DNA of 64,000 bases from Pararobbsia silviterrae (GTDB lineage Bacteria; Pseudomonadota; Gammaproteobacteria; Burkholderiales; Burkholderiaceae), in the NCBI RefSeq assembly GCF_003628125.1, contig NZ_RBZU01000015.1, positions 62,001 to 126,000 on the forward strand, in the 5' to 3' direction. Every line of letters starts with the position of its first letter. Position 1 is the stretch's first letter. The notes under the pieces were generated by a model. It searched no databases. It had not been told where the DNA came from and worked only from the letters and a program-made list of their open reading frames with translations. Both the position numbers and the translations under genes were made by a program. Below, in pieces: positions 56,487 to 64,000 of this stretch.

Positions 56487-57941
56487 TCAGAGATCCGTAT
56501 TCGACGCGAGCCACTGCGGTTCATACGAACCCAGGGCACGCGCCGGATACGACCACGCAAGCGGCGCGCCTTCGATCTCGAGCGGCGGCAACAGTCTGAC
56601 GGCCGGTCCCCACGACGTCGACTCGACATGCAAGGCGCGATCCGTCGGGCCGTCCATGGCGAGCGCGACCACCTCGCTCATCGGTTCCGAACGCAGCTGC
56701 AATTCGGCCGCCGTGCGCGCGAGCGATGCACGCGCCTCGATGCCGACACCGTGCTTCAAGCGCGTCGTCAATCCGCGCACGGCGGCCGTCGCCATCAGGT
56801 AGCCCGTCGCATGATCGATGGCCTGAACGGGCAAGCTCACCGGTTCGTCGCTGCCCATCACGGACATGCCCGCTTCGGCGATGCCCGTGCTCATTTGAAT
56901 GAGGCTATCGAAGCCGCGCCGCTCGCGCCACGGCCCGGTCCAGCCATACGCATCGAGCGACACGTCGATCAGCGACGGATTCAGCATACGCCGCTGTTCC
57001 GCATCGAAGCCGAGATGCGCGAGCGCGTCGGCTCGATATCCGTGGACCACGATATCCGCTTCGCGAAGCAAGCGTTTCAGCGTGTCGAGATCGGCGCGCT
57101 CCTTGAGATTGAGCCGCGCGCACCGTTTGCCGAGCACGACGTCGGGCACCGTGTTCGGCTCTTCCCAGCCATAGGGATCGATCCGCAGCACCTCGGCGCC
57201 CAGACCCGCGAGAAATCGCGTCGCGACAGGTCCCGCGAGAATGCGCGTCAGATCGAGCACGCGAATGCCGCGCAGAGGCCGATCCTTGGCCGGACGCCAT
57301 GCATGCGCGGCGATGCCCGTCGCGCCCTGGGTCGCGTACGTCGCATCGCGAAGATGCAGCAGGGGCTCGGTCGCGACCGAGCGGCCTTGCGGATGTTCGG
57401 CCCATTCCTTCCTCGAATACATCATCGCCGCGCAGCCGCCCCGTTCGACGATCGCCGTTTCGAGCGCGCCCGCATCCCATCGGCTGACGGCTTGCGCGAC
57501 CGACTCCGCGTCCGCCGCGCAACCGAGCACGGCCAATGCAGCCTCGCGATGATGCGGCGCGTTCGTGTGAAGCCGGATCCAGCGATCGCGCGCGCGATAG
57601 TTGCCCGCCACGACGTCCCAGATCGGCGGCAGCTTCCATCCTTGCGGACGCAGCGACACGCCGAACCAGAGCGACGTCAAACGCTGATCGACGCGAACCG
57701 GCGGCAATTCACCCGTCGCCGCGAGCAGCAATTCGGCGACGGCGGCGCCGGCCGCGCCCACTGCGGCGGTGGCGAAGTCCGTCACGCGAAACGGGGAGAC
57801 GCGTTCGCCGATGCCGTGCACCCGAACGGCGTCGAGCAGCGGCGCATGACCGCCTGCGGCTTCCCAGAACGTATGCAGATGACGCGATACCGGACGCCGT
57901 TCGGCCGTGTCCTCGTTGGAGATGATCGAATCGCTGCGCAT
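56487..57941 (-). CDS. CaiB/BaiF-type (family III) CoA transferase
   Basis: 484 residues. The core motif GIRVLDLTRILAGPVATRFLAGLGAEVLRID is the family III signature, preceded by an N-terminal half (residues 1-220) that looks like a second, shortened copy without the catalytic site. MYSRKEWAEHPQG contains the conserved WxxHPQG-type region. These enzymes move CoA between acyl-CoA and a free acid. It is divergent from the HTH-citrate synthase with 103 bp between the starts, suggesting a joint metabolic task. Confidence 0.88.
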   Translation of the reverse strand: MRSDSIISNEDTAERRPVSRHLHTFWEAAGGHAPLLDAVRVHGIGERVSPFRVTDFATAAVGAAGAAVAELLLAATGELPPVRVDQRLTSLWFGVSLRPQGWKLPPIWDVVAGNYRARDRWIRLHTNAPHHREAALAVLGCAADAESVAQAVSRWDAGALETAIVERGGCAAMMYSRKEWAEHPQGRSVATEPLLHLRDATYATQGATGIAAHAWRPAKDRPLRGIRVLDLTRILAGPVATRFLAGLGAEVLRIDPYGWEEPNTVPDVVLGKRCARLNLKERADLDTLKRLLREADIVVHGYRADALAHLGFDAEQRRMLNPSLIDVSLDAYGWTGPWRERRGFDSLIQMSTGIAEAGMSVMGSDEPVSLPVQAIDHATGYLMATAAVRGLTTRLKHGVGIEARASLARTAAELQLRSEPMSEVVALAMDGPTDRALHVESTSWGPAVRLLPPLEIEGAPLAWSYPARALGSYEPQWLASNTDL

Positions 57942-57986
57942 GCTGACCTCGACTGGATTGGGTCAGGCAAAGATCGTCTTGCTCGT

Positions 57987-58018
57987 ATTGATTGTCAATG
58001 TTGATTATCCTGATCAAC
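57987..58018. promoter_or_regulatory. paired palindromes between CoA transferase and citrate synthase genes
   Basis: ATTGATTGTCAAT (57987-57999) and GTTGAT-7-ATCAAC (58000-58018) lie directly next to each other in the divergent promoter region. The HTH domain of the citrate synthase is an obvious candidate binder. Confidence 0.5.
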
Positions 58019-58044
58019 GTATCGAACGAAACGACCTCCATGCC

Positions 58045-59346
58045 ATGTCGAACTACCTGAACTCGATCGAAGCGGCGGCGCGCCTCGGCGTATCGCGCCA
58101 GACGCTTTACGCGTATGTCAGCCGCGGTTTGCTTCGCGCGGAGCCCGGCGAACAGCAACGCGAAAGCCGCTATCTCGCCGCCGATGTCGATCGGCTCGCG
58201 GGGCAACGCGCACGCGGCCGGAAGCCGAAGGAAGTCGCGAAAGCCGCGCTGAACTGGGGCTCGCCGGTGCTCGAATCGAGCATCACGTTGATCGAAGCCG
58301 GGCGGCTCTGTTATCGCGGCATCGATGCGCTCGAACTCGCTCGTCACGCAAGCTTTGAAGACGTCGCCGCGCTGCTATGGCAATGCGATGCGAACCAGGC
58401 ATTCGGCCATCGCGCGCCCACGATCCCCGCAGTATTGCGGCCGCTCTTCAAGCACTACGCCGATCAACGCGCCGAACAGGCGTTGCTGCCGCTGTTCGCG
58501 GTCGCGAGCGACGACGCGTCCACGGCGATCTGGCAGCGCGCGGCCGAACGTCAGGCGCAGGGATGCGGCGATCTCGTCCGCATTCTGGCCGCATGTCTGT
58601 TGCGCACGCGGCCCGATACGACACCGATCCATGAGCAATGCGCGCGCGCGTGGGGCGTGGGTCCGCAAGGCGCCGAGCTGATCCGCATGACGCTGATCCT
58701 CTGCGCCGATCATGAATTGAACGCATCGAGCTTCACGGGGCGATGCATCGCATCGACGGATGCCAGCCTGCGCGCGGTCGTCATCGGCGGACTCGCGGGT
58801 CTGTCGGGCGGCCGTCACGGCGCGACCACGGCACGCGGCGAGGCGCTTTGGGACGAACTCGGCAACACGCATATCGAACGCAAAATGCGCGATCGTCTCG
58901 CGCGCGGCGAAGATTTGCCGGGCTTTGGACATGCGCTCTATCCCGACGGCGATGTGCGGGCGGCGTTTCTGTTATCGCGCGTATTGCCGCGTCATCCCCA
59001 ATGGAAGGCCATGATCGATACGGGAAGCGCGCTCGTCGGTCAGAAGCCGACCGTGGATCTCGCGCTCGTGGCCGTGCGCAGACACTTGCGGCTGCCGATC
59101 GGCGCGGCATTCGGTTTGTTCGCGCTCGGGCGATCGATCGGCTGGATTGCACATGGACTCGAACAACGTACGCATCCCGATCTGATCCGACCGCGTGCCG
59201 TCTATACGGGTATTCGCCCCGTCGGACTCGACGAGGACACGGCGTTGCACGAGTCAGGGTCGCGCAAGCGCTCGGGGCGAAGCATAACCGCCCCGCTTAC
59301 GTCACCCGGCCACGATCTGTTTGCGACGTTTTTCAAGGCGCGATAG
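58045..59346 (+). CDS. citrate synthase-family protein with N-terminal HTH domain
   Basis: 433 residues from the ATG at 58045. Residues 1-60 are a MerR/excisionase-type HTH (NSIEAAARLGVSRQTLYAYVSRGLLR). The rest is a citrate synthase fold with the catalytic residues His223 (DHELNASSF), His296 (GFGHALYPDGD) and Asp338 (PTVDLAL). It could therefore both condense acetyl-CoA-type substrates and bind DNA. It is paired divergently with a CoA transferase; this pair recurs in Burkholderiales as far as I recall. An octamer repeat follows its stop. Confidence 0.88.
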   Translation: MSNYLNSIEAAARLGVSRQTLYAYVSRGLLRAEPGEQQRESRYLAADVDRLAGQRARGRKPKEVAKAALNWGSPVLESSITLIEAGRLCYRGIDALELARHASFEDVAALLWQCDANQAFGHRAPTIPAVLRPLFKHYADQRAEQALLPLFAVASDDASTAIWQRAAERQAQGCGDLVRILAACLLRTRPDTTPIHEQCARAWGVGPQGAELIRMTLILCADHELNASSFTGRCIASTDASLRAVVIGGLAGLSGGRHGATTARGEALWDELGNTHIERKMRDRLARGEDLPGFGHALYPDGDVRAAFLLSRVLPRHPQWKAMIDTGSALVGQKPTVDLALVAVRRHLRLPIGAAFGLFALGRSIGWIAHGLEQRTHPDLIRPRAVYTGIRPVGLDEDTALHESGSRKRSGRSITAPLTSPGHDLFATFFKAR

Positions 59347-59396
59347 CGCGAAGCAAGGGGCCGTGGTCAGCGGTCGTCAGGGGTCGTCGGCGATAC

Positions 59397-59484
59397 GGAA
59401 GTGCGGAAGTGCGGAAGTGCGGAAGTGCGGAAGTGCGGAAGTGCGGAAGTGCGGAAGTGCGGAAGTGCGGAAGTGCGGAAGTGC
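59397..59484. repeat. octamer tandem repeat, GGAAGTGC x11
   Basis: Eleven perfect GGAAGTGC units lie 50 bp after the citrate synthase stop. Confidence 0.98.
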
Positions 59485-59625
59485 GGAGCAGTATCAAGAC
59501 GCGGCGGAAAAGCGCAAGCGCTTTAGTTCGAAATATATGTGTGTATGTTCGACACATATTCATTCGCGCGCTCAAAACGTGCGCGAGCGCGATCTGTCGA
59601 TCGGCTCGCGCGCTAAGCCGCGGCG

Positions 59626-59829
59626 TCAAATCACCTGAATATTGGCGGCTTGCTTGCCCTTCGGTCCTTGCTTGACTTCGAAGCTGACCTTCTGGTTCTC
59701 CTTGAGCGATTTGAAGCCTTCGCTCTTGATTTCCGAAAAGTGAGCGAACAGGTCTTCGCCCCCGCCGTCAGGCGTGATGAATCCGAAGCCCTTTTCGTCG
59801 TTGAACCACTTCACAGTGCCGGTAGCCAT
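59626..59829 (-). CDS. cspA: cold shock protein
   Basis: 67 residues from the ATG at 59829: [34 protein letters not shown]. Both RNA-binding motifs, KGFGFI (RNP1) and DLFAHF (RNP2), are present. It acts as an RNA chaperone that melts secondary structure, especially after cold shock. It lies downstream of infA on the same strand with 147 bp between them, a long leader consistent with temperature control. Confidence 0.96.
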   Translation of the reverse strand: MATGTVKWFNDEKGFGFITPDGGGEDLFAHFSEIKSEGFKSLKENQKVSFEVKQGPKGKQAANIQVI

Positions 59830-59976
59830 GATCTTGATCCTCAATACGGGGGTGCGTCGGATGGGGTCGTACGCTGCGCTCGACGCGTCGCGCGCTGATT
59901 TCGGAACGATGCCAAGTCGAACGGCCGCGTCACGCACTCGAAGCATAGCGCGCGCAAGCGGCAGCGCAAGGTCTCG

Positions 59977-60243
59977 TCAGCGTCTGCGCATCGGCGCGGG
60001 ACGCGGCATGCTTGTGGCGCGTTCGTCCTTGTGACGAAAGTTGATACGCCCTTTCGTGAGATCGTAGACGGACAATTCGAGGGTCACGCGGTCTCCCGCG
60101 AGAATTCGAATATGGTTCTTGCGCATTCTGCCGGACGCATAGGCGGAGATGATCGCGCCGTTGTCGAGCGTGACCCGATAACGGCTATCGGGCAGGACTT
60201 CGTCAACAACGCCATCGAGTTCAATGAGTTCTTCTTTCGCCAT
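59977..60243 (-). CDS. infA: translation initiation factor IF-1, second copy
   Basis: 88 residues from the ATG at 60243: [74 protein letters not shown]. This is the S1-like IF-1 fold with an extended C-terminal tail (~16 residues) absent in E. coli IF-1 (72 residues). Burkholderiales typically carry this longer paralogue apart from the ribosomal-protein cluster copy, usually beside cspA, as here. Confidence 0.93.
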   Translation of the reverse strand: MAKEELIELDGVVDEVLPDSRYRVTLDNGAIISAYASGRMRKNHIRILAGDRVTLELSVYDLTKGRINFRHKDERATSMPRPAPMRRR

Positions 60244-60842
60244 GCAGGGCTCCAATTTGAAGGGCGGGAGTCCAGGGCGCCAGCGTATGCGTTCGTGCAA
60301 TACGAGGTGCCCCTAGAGGACGCTTTGGGCGGGCGAATGACCAGTCGGCGACTGGCTTATCTAGCGCAACGACGTGGAGGTAGAGTGGCTTGGAGAGCCG
60401 AAACTGCGGATCACGGCGGGTAGTGGACGTATCCACCGAGGCGAAGTATGGGCTCTTCCGAGCCTTTTTGCCATCGACGATCTGCATCGCCTGCTGTTTC
60501 GGACGACCGGATCGCCCGCCTCAAGCGCATAAGCCGATCGATTCGGTCGAAATCGCCGATTTCGATGACCCCGCAATTTTTTCCGAATCGCGCGGCATGC
60601 ATCGACAGATGTGGATGCAGGTACGGCTGCGGCTGCGGCTGCGGCTGCGGCTGCGGCTGCGGCTGCGGCTGCGGCTGCGGCTGCGGAATTATTGCAAAGC
60701 CCTCGCGTACGCGACGCCAATTTCGCGCAATCCGCCGCGTGAATTCCACCCTAAATCAACGCGTCAAAACGTGTCGATCGCCTATTCGACAAGCGTCGCT
60801 TGTCAATTGACGCATCCGAATTTGCCCGATATTGTCTCGTCC
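60244..60842. other. 599-bp spacer with hexamer repeat and palindrome
   Basis: No convincing gene. A 19-bp palindrome, TCGAAATCG-C-CGATTTCGA, lies at 60547-60565 and the CGGCTG array at 60624-60683. No HigB-like toxin frame was found upstream of the HigA-like gene. Confidence 0.5.
60624..60683. repeat. hexamer repeat, CGGCTG x10
   Basis: Ten perfect CGGCTG units. Open frames through it only give two-residue repeats and have no start context, so it is probably non-coding. Confidence 0.97.
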
Positions 60843-61148
60843 ATGGCGAATTCCGAGTTCATTCATCCTGGCGTGATCGTTCGGCAGCACTGTCTAGAAC
60901 GCTTCAACCTGTCCGTCACCGAGGCTGCGGCGGCGCTCGGCGTCAGCCGGCAAGCGCTGACCAATTTGCTTGGCGGAAAGGCATCCATTTCGCCGGAAAT
61001 GGCGTTGCGGCTCGATAAAGCATTCGGCGGCGGCGCCGAAACCTGGCTCCAGCGCCAATTGCTTCACGACCTCGCGAAAGCCCGCCTCCGCCTCAACGAA
61101 CTCAACGGCGTTCGCATGGTGACCGAACAACAATCCAGTTTGTTCTGA
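60843..61148 (+). CDS. HigA/VapI-like XRE-family antitoxin-type regulator
   Basis: 101 residues. [81 protein letters not shown] is the standard HigA pattern with the HTH at 28-50. Such proteins repress their own operon and neutralise a HigB toxin. No HigB gene precedes it here (the upstream 600 bp hold only repeats), so it is an orphan regulator or the remains of a toxin-antitoxin pair. Confidence 0.85.
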   Translation: MANSEFIHPGVIVRQHCLERFNLSVTEAAAALGVSRQALTNLLGGKASISPEMALRLDKAFGGGAETWLQRQLLHDLAKARLRLNELNGVRMVTEQQSSLF

Positions 61149-61245
61149 GGATGCGTCGGCATTCTTCGCGCTTCGCCCATCACGCCGAGCAAGACGCGCT
61201 TCGCCGACGGATCGGCTCGCAAACGCCTCTAAGCCGTCGCGAGAC

Positions 61246-61632
61246 CTAAACCGCCGCGTGACACACCGCTTCGATATTGTGGCCATCGGGATCGCGCACG
61301 AACGCGCCGTAGTAATGCGGATGATAGTGCTCGCGCACACCTGGCCCGCCATTGTCACGGCCGCCCGCATCGATCGCCGCGCGATAGAACGCGTCGACCC
61401 GCGCGCGCGTGTCGACGCGAAACGCGATATGCACGGGCGGATCATTCGGCGTGCCGCGCGCCACCCAGAAATCGGCCTTGCCGTCCTCGCCATATCCCGC
61501 GACATCGGTATCGCCCGTCACCGCCGCCGGATATTCGGCAATCAACGCATAGCCGATCGCGCCCAATGCCGCCGAATAGAAAGCCTTGCTGCGTTCGAAA
61601 TCGCTGACGACAACACCCGTGTGATCGATCAT
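61246..61632 (-). CDS. VOC family (glyoxalase/dioxygenase fold) protein
   Basis: 128 residues from the ATG at 61632: MIDHTGVVVSDFERSKAFYSAALGAIGYALI, the common VOC opening with a metal-ligand His. HIAFRVDTRARVDAFYRAA and GAFVRDPDGHNIEAVCH complete the two beta-alpha-beta modules. The short single-module-pair length fits glyoxalase-like or antibiotic-resistance members. Substrate unknown; it stands alone. Confidence 0.85.
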   Translation of the reverse strand: MIDHTGVVVSDFERSKAFYSAALGAIGYALIAEYPAAVTGDTDVAGYGEDGKADFWVARGTPNDPPVHIAFRVDTRARVDAFYRAAIDAGGRDNGGPGVREHYHPHYYGAFVRDPDGHNIEAVCHAAV

Positions 61633-62050
61633 GCCCGCTCCTTGAGCCTGAAATCCGCTTGAATCCCGCTTGAAACCCGCCTGAATCGCACTCGCCCGTC
61701 TCTGCGCGTCGATACACGTATCCGCGTGACGCCGAATGCACGACATCGTCCGATTCGCCCGCCGAATCGGACCCGGGCGACGACCCTCGCGCGCGCCACG
61801 CACACGCCGTCGGCACGCGGCCAATCCCGCGCGGAATCTTCCGATCCTCTCGTAGCAAAACAAGCTCGCCGATCGAGCCTCGATGACCCGCCGGTGTCGC
61901 GCGGCGACATGCCACGATGTGTTCCATCCCAGTGCAACGGAACCCCTTTCGCGAGGCGCAACGAGTATGACCCATTCACGCTGGCCCCGGCCCAATACGA
62001 CGCTTCGATATCGCAAGGGCGAACATCGCCGCAAGCATCGCGGCACATCG
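61633..62050. other. 418-bp spacer
   Basis: Nothing certain. Short near-repeats of CCCGCTTGAA-like words occur at about 61645-61690. An in-frame ATG at 61967 could extend the next gene leftwards, but the added residues are Arg-rich and unlikely. Confidence 0.4.
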
Positions 62051-62392
62051 ATGTCGCCGAGGATGGTGCTTCAAAAGGGCAACTATTGGATCGCGAAGTG
62101 TCCGCACACATTCTGCGAAGCGCACGCCGAGATGCTGCTTCAGCATGCGATCCCTGAATTCAGGCGCACGCTGCCCGATACGCCCTATCGCCTGTGGGCC
62201 TATTTCGACGGCGCGATCTACGCGGCCTGCTCGGACGACGGCGGCGCGACTTGGCACGGGTTTCCGCATGGTCCGCCCATGATGCCCCCGCCGAGACCGA
62301 TCCTTCGCGAACTCGAATATCGAGCCGAATCCCTTGGAGAAACCGCAAGGCTGAACGCGTGGCTAAACACAACGTGGAAAACCCGACGCTGA
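62051..62392 (+). CDS. hypothetical protein, first gene of a small pair
   Basis: 113 residues from the ATG at 62051 (62063 possible). MVLQKGNYWIAKCPHTFCEAHAEMLLQHAIPEFRRTLPDTPYRLWAYFDGAIYAACSDDGGATWHGFPHG is well-formed protein with typical codon use. I do not recognise the family. It overlaps the next gene by about 34 bp, so the two are coupled. Confidence 0.6.
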   Translation: MSPRMVLQKGNYWIAKCPHTFCEAHAEMLLQHAIPEFRRTLPDTPYRLWAYFDGAIYAACSDDGGATWHGFPHGPPMMPPPRPILRELEYRAESLGETARLNAWLNTTWKTRR

Positions 62393-63069
62393 CGTTCGGC
62401 GCGCCCGACGGTCTGCATGGCGCGCTCCGATGGCGCAGCGGCTACGGGACGCAAGGTCCGGTCGGCAGGACTTGGGGCGATCTGTCGATCTCGATCGGCT
62501 CCGTCGATATCTGGGGTCGATCCGGCGCACACGCCGCATACGGCGCAACCGACACGATGACCTGGTGCTGGATCGATATGCTCGAATTCCTGCGCCGCGC
62601 ATGGCCGTACCTGATCGAAGACGATACGTGTCCGATCCCCCTCGACCGCGACGATGCAAGGGCGGCGTCGCTCGTCGGACTCCGTACGCGCGCGTTCGAG
62701 CGCTGGCACGCGCAGCGCGACGCGATGACCGACGCGCAGATCGACGACGAAGACGCGCGGCTGCGCGACTTCATGGTGGTTCACGACCTCGGCGAAGCGC
62801 TCGCGGGCGCGTGCGCACCGCCGTTGATCCTGCTTAGGGATGGCGAGCGCATGCATGTGGCTTCGTCGAAGCAAGCGTGGTCGTTGCCTTTCGGCAGCAC
62901 GATGTCGACGCTCGCGCAGCTCGGCGACGTCATCGCCGCACGCGTGCGCACGCTCATCGATCCAAGGTCGATACGCCTCTGCGCGCAATGGGATGCGCGC
63001 GGCACGCGAACGCGCGCGCCGTCGAGTCAATGCTCGCCGTCGCCGCCGAGCCAGACTTCAGGCAAATAA
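62359..63069 (+). CDS. hypothetical protein, probably truncated at the 3' end
   Basis: 236 residues from the GTG at 62359 (62374 is an alternative). The middle, VDIWGRSGAHAAYGATDTMTWCWIDMLEFLRRAWPYLIEDDTCPIPL, resembles, from memory, the N-terminal region of large HTH/ImmA-IrrE metallopeptidase-associated proteins, which continue for several hundred residues with a HExxH motif. Here no such domain follows, and the last ~20 residues are low-complexity and overlap the convergent gene by 43 bp. A truncated remnant is likely. The function is not assigned. Confidence 0.55.
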   Translation: MAKHNVENPTLTFGAPDGLHGALRWRSGYGTQGPVGRTWGDLSISIGSVDIWGRSGAHAAYGATDTMTWCWIDMLEFLRRAWPYLIEDDTCPIPLDRDDARAASLVGLRTRAFERWHAQRDAMTDAQIDDEDARLRDFMVVHDLGEALAGACAPPLILLRDGERMHVASSKQAWSLPFGSTMSTLAQLGDVIAARVRTLIDPRSIRLCAQWDARGTRTRAPSSQCSPSPPSQTSGK

Positions 63070-63518
63070 ACGAAGGTGTCGGCGAGAAAGCCGGAATGGA
63101 AAAAGCCGCTCATCGCGTAGGTCACCGCGCGATCGAGCTGCGCATCGGCGGGACGTACCTCACGACTCGAGCGGCTTCGTGTGCCGGGCGCCGCGCCAGC
63201 GGCGCGGAATGTACAAACGGTCGTGGTTTCCAAGGCCGATGCGGCAGGCGATCCGACGACGCGATCGATCCCGGCCGATGCATCGGAGCCGTCGCCCGCC
63301 CGCATACCCGACAAGGCAGCGGCCGGCGCGCTCGATGCCTTGCGCATCTTCGCGGCCTCTTTGGCGGCGAGCTGTTTGGCGCGCGCTTCGGCGCCCGCGC
63401 GTTCGATACGGGCCGCCACCGCGCATGGGCATTCGGACGCCCCGTCATCATCCAGGCCGAGCCAGCGCTGGACGCGCGCGAGCAACGATATCGACTGGGG
63501 CGAGACGGGTGTCGGCAT
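63027..63518 (-). CDS. hypothetical protein
   Basis: 163 residues from the ATG at 63518 (GGAGGG upstream). An Ala-rich middle with a coiled-coil-like stretch (RIERAGAEARAKQLAAKEAAKMRKA) is followed by a more ordered end, LDRAVTYAMSGFFHSGFLADTFVYLPEVWLGGDGEH. No family recognised. Its 3' end overlaps the convergent gene by 43 bp. Confidence 0.6.
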   Translation of the reverse strand: MPTPVSPQSISLLARVQRWLGLDDDGASECPCAVAARIERAGAEARAKQLAAKEAAKMRKASSAPAAALSGMRAGDGSDASAGIDRVVGSPAASALETTTVCTFRAAGAAPGTRSRSSREVRPADAQLDRAVTYAMSGFFHSGFLADTFVYLPEVWLGGDGEH

Positions 63519-63886
63519 GGCAAATGCCCTCCACAACGGATATGGCTAATCTAGTCGCCCTAAATTAAAACTACAAACAAGGAATTCGAAATTCCATTCC
63601 TTGAATCCGACCCGAACGGTGTTTTCGTCGCGATGCATGGGGTTCGTTCGTTCATTTCGCCTCAAAACCCCATGCCGCACTCGCAATTTCACCCGATACC
63701 GCCGTATTCACATCCCTCCAATATCCGTGCCATTGCTTCGGATGAGGTTCACCGCGCTTGAATACCTCGGTCTTGCGGGGCGACTTTCAATGCGGGTCGG
63801 CATGCGCCGCGACGGGCCGCGAATCAGGGTCCCGACTCCGGGACACCGACTCAACATCACGGCTCGACCTTTCGTATCAGCGACCG
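63519..63886. other. 368-bp spacer
   Basis: Nothing certain apart from the near-palindrome GGAATTCGAAATTCC at 63581-63595, in an AT-richer stretch upstream of the minus-strand gene, likely its promoter or operator. Confidence 0.4.
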
Positions 63887-64000
63887 CTAGATAATCGCGC
63901 CGCCGCCGTCGATCAGCACGGTGGAACCCGTCGCGAACGGCGTCGATGCGAGATAGACCACCGCGTTCGCGACATCCTCGGGTTCACCGACACGCTGAGC
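63887..64000 (-). CDS. SDR-family oxidoreductase, C-terminus (start outside window)
   Basis: The last 37 residues read AQRVGEPEDVANAVVYLASTPFATGSTVLIDGGGAII, the standard C-terminal SDR pattern (GxPEDxAxAVxYLAS...G..L.IDGG). The gene continues beyond the right edge on the minus strand. Confidence 0.85.
   Translation of the reverse strand, partial: AQRVGEPEDVANAVVYLASTPFATGSTVLIDGGGAII

Noticed and set aside
60361-60720. Open frames through the CGGCTG array giving poly-Ala or PQ/LR repeat proteins
   Set aside because: Any frame through a hexamer array stays open. There is no start context and flanking residues look random.

Overview
The window reads as a chromosomal segment of a high-GC betaproteobacterium of the Burkholderiaceae (Burkholderia / Paraburkholderia / Robbsia type). 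The evidence is the Burkholderia-style general porin ending in Phe, the extra IF-1 paralogue next to cspA, an E. coli-like IlvD, strongly GC-biased third codon positions and many AraC/TetR/SDR accessory genes. Several catabolic genes point to plant-derived sugars: a GH43 beta-xylosidase, a D-apionate-lactonase-like protein beside a sugar ABC importer, and glucarate dehydratase. Genus cannot be fixed from sequence reading alone.

Layout. 1-15 kb: divergent araC/SDR pair, a large GlcD-GlcF-type FAD/Fe-S dehydrogenase, GH43 plus EamA exporter, ilvD, a membrane-anchored methyltransferase, a carotenoid-oxygenase-family protein, a tetR/MFS divergent pair with a clear 31-bp operator, and a quinone oxidoreductase with a small partner and its own AraC regulator. 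16-20 kb: porin, lipoprotein, DUF1488 protein, and a DnaJ-domain membrane protein with a tandem-repeat tail. 20.6-21.7 kb: an Abi_2/AbiF HEPN-type abortive-infection gene preceded by a compact structured RNA. 21.8-30.5 kb: a sugar (acid) locus with SDR, sulfurtransferase, ABC importer (binding protein, ATPase, permease), ApnL-like lactonase and aldo/keto reductase, mostly translationally coupled.

30.5-47 kb is a surface-polysaccharide (O-antigen type) locus built around an ABC exporter (Wzm/Wzt type). It has three glycosyltransferase-like genes, two DegT-type aminotransferases, a WbqC-like protein, two sulfotransferase-like proteins, a methyltransferase, an epimerase and an acyltransferase. 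Its base composition is more AT-rich, and it has two long gene-poor stretches at its edges, one with a short IS21-like end remnant. 47.9-64 kb: gudD, a membrane GGDEF protein, frmR-frmA-alpha/beta hydrolase (formaldehyde), FMN reductase, an orphan ParA-like ATPase, a tetR/aldo-keto reductase pair, a CoA transferase divergent from an HTH-fused citrate synthase, cspA, the second infA, a HigA-like regulator, a VOC protein, small hypothetical genes and the end of an SDR gene.

The most interesting item is the AbiF-type locus at about 20.6-21.7 kb. A short RNA with an 8-bp stem, an inner GNRA-capped stem and a T-rich tail sits directly in front of a HEPN (R-x4-H) protein, and a 9-nt sequence of the RNA recurs at the ribosome-binding region of the gene. 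The window also has an unusual number of short tandem repeats (octamers, a hexamer, a dodecamer) and perfect palindromes, including a 30-bp one inside the dnaJ-like gene.
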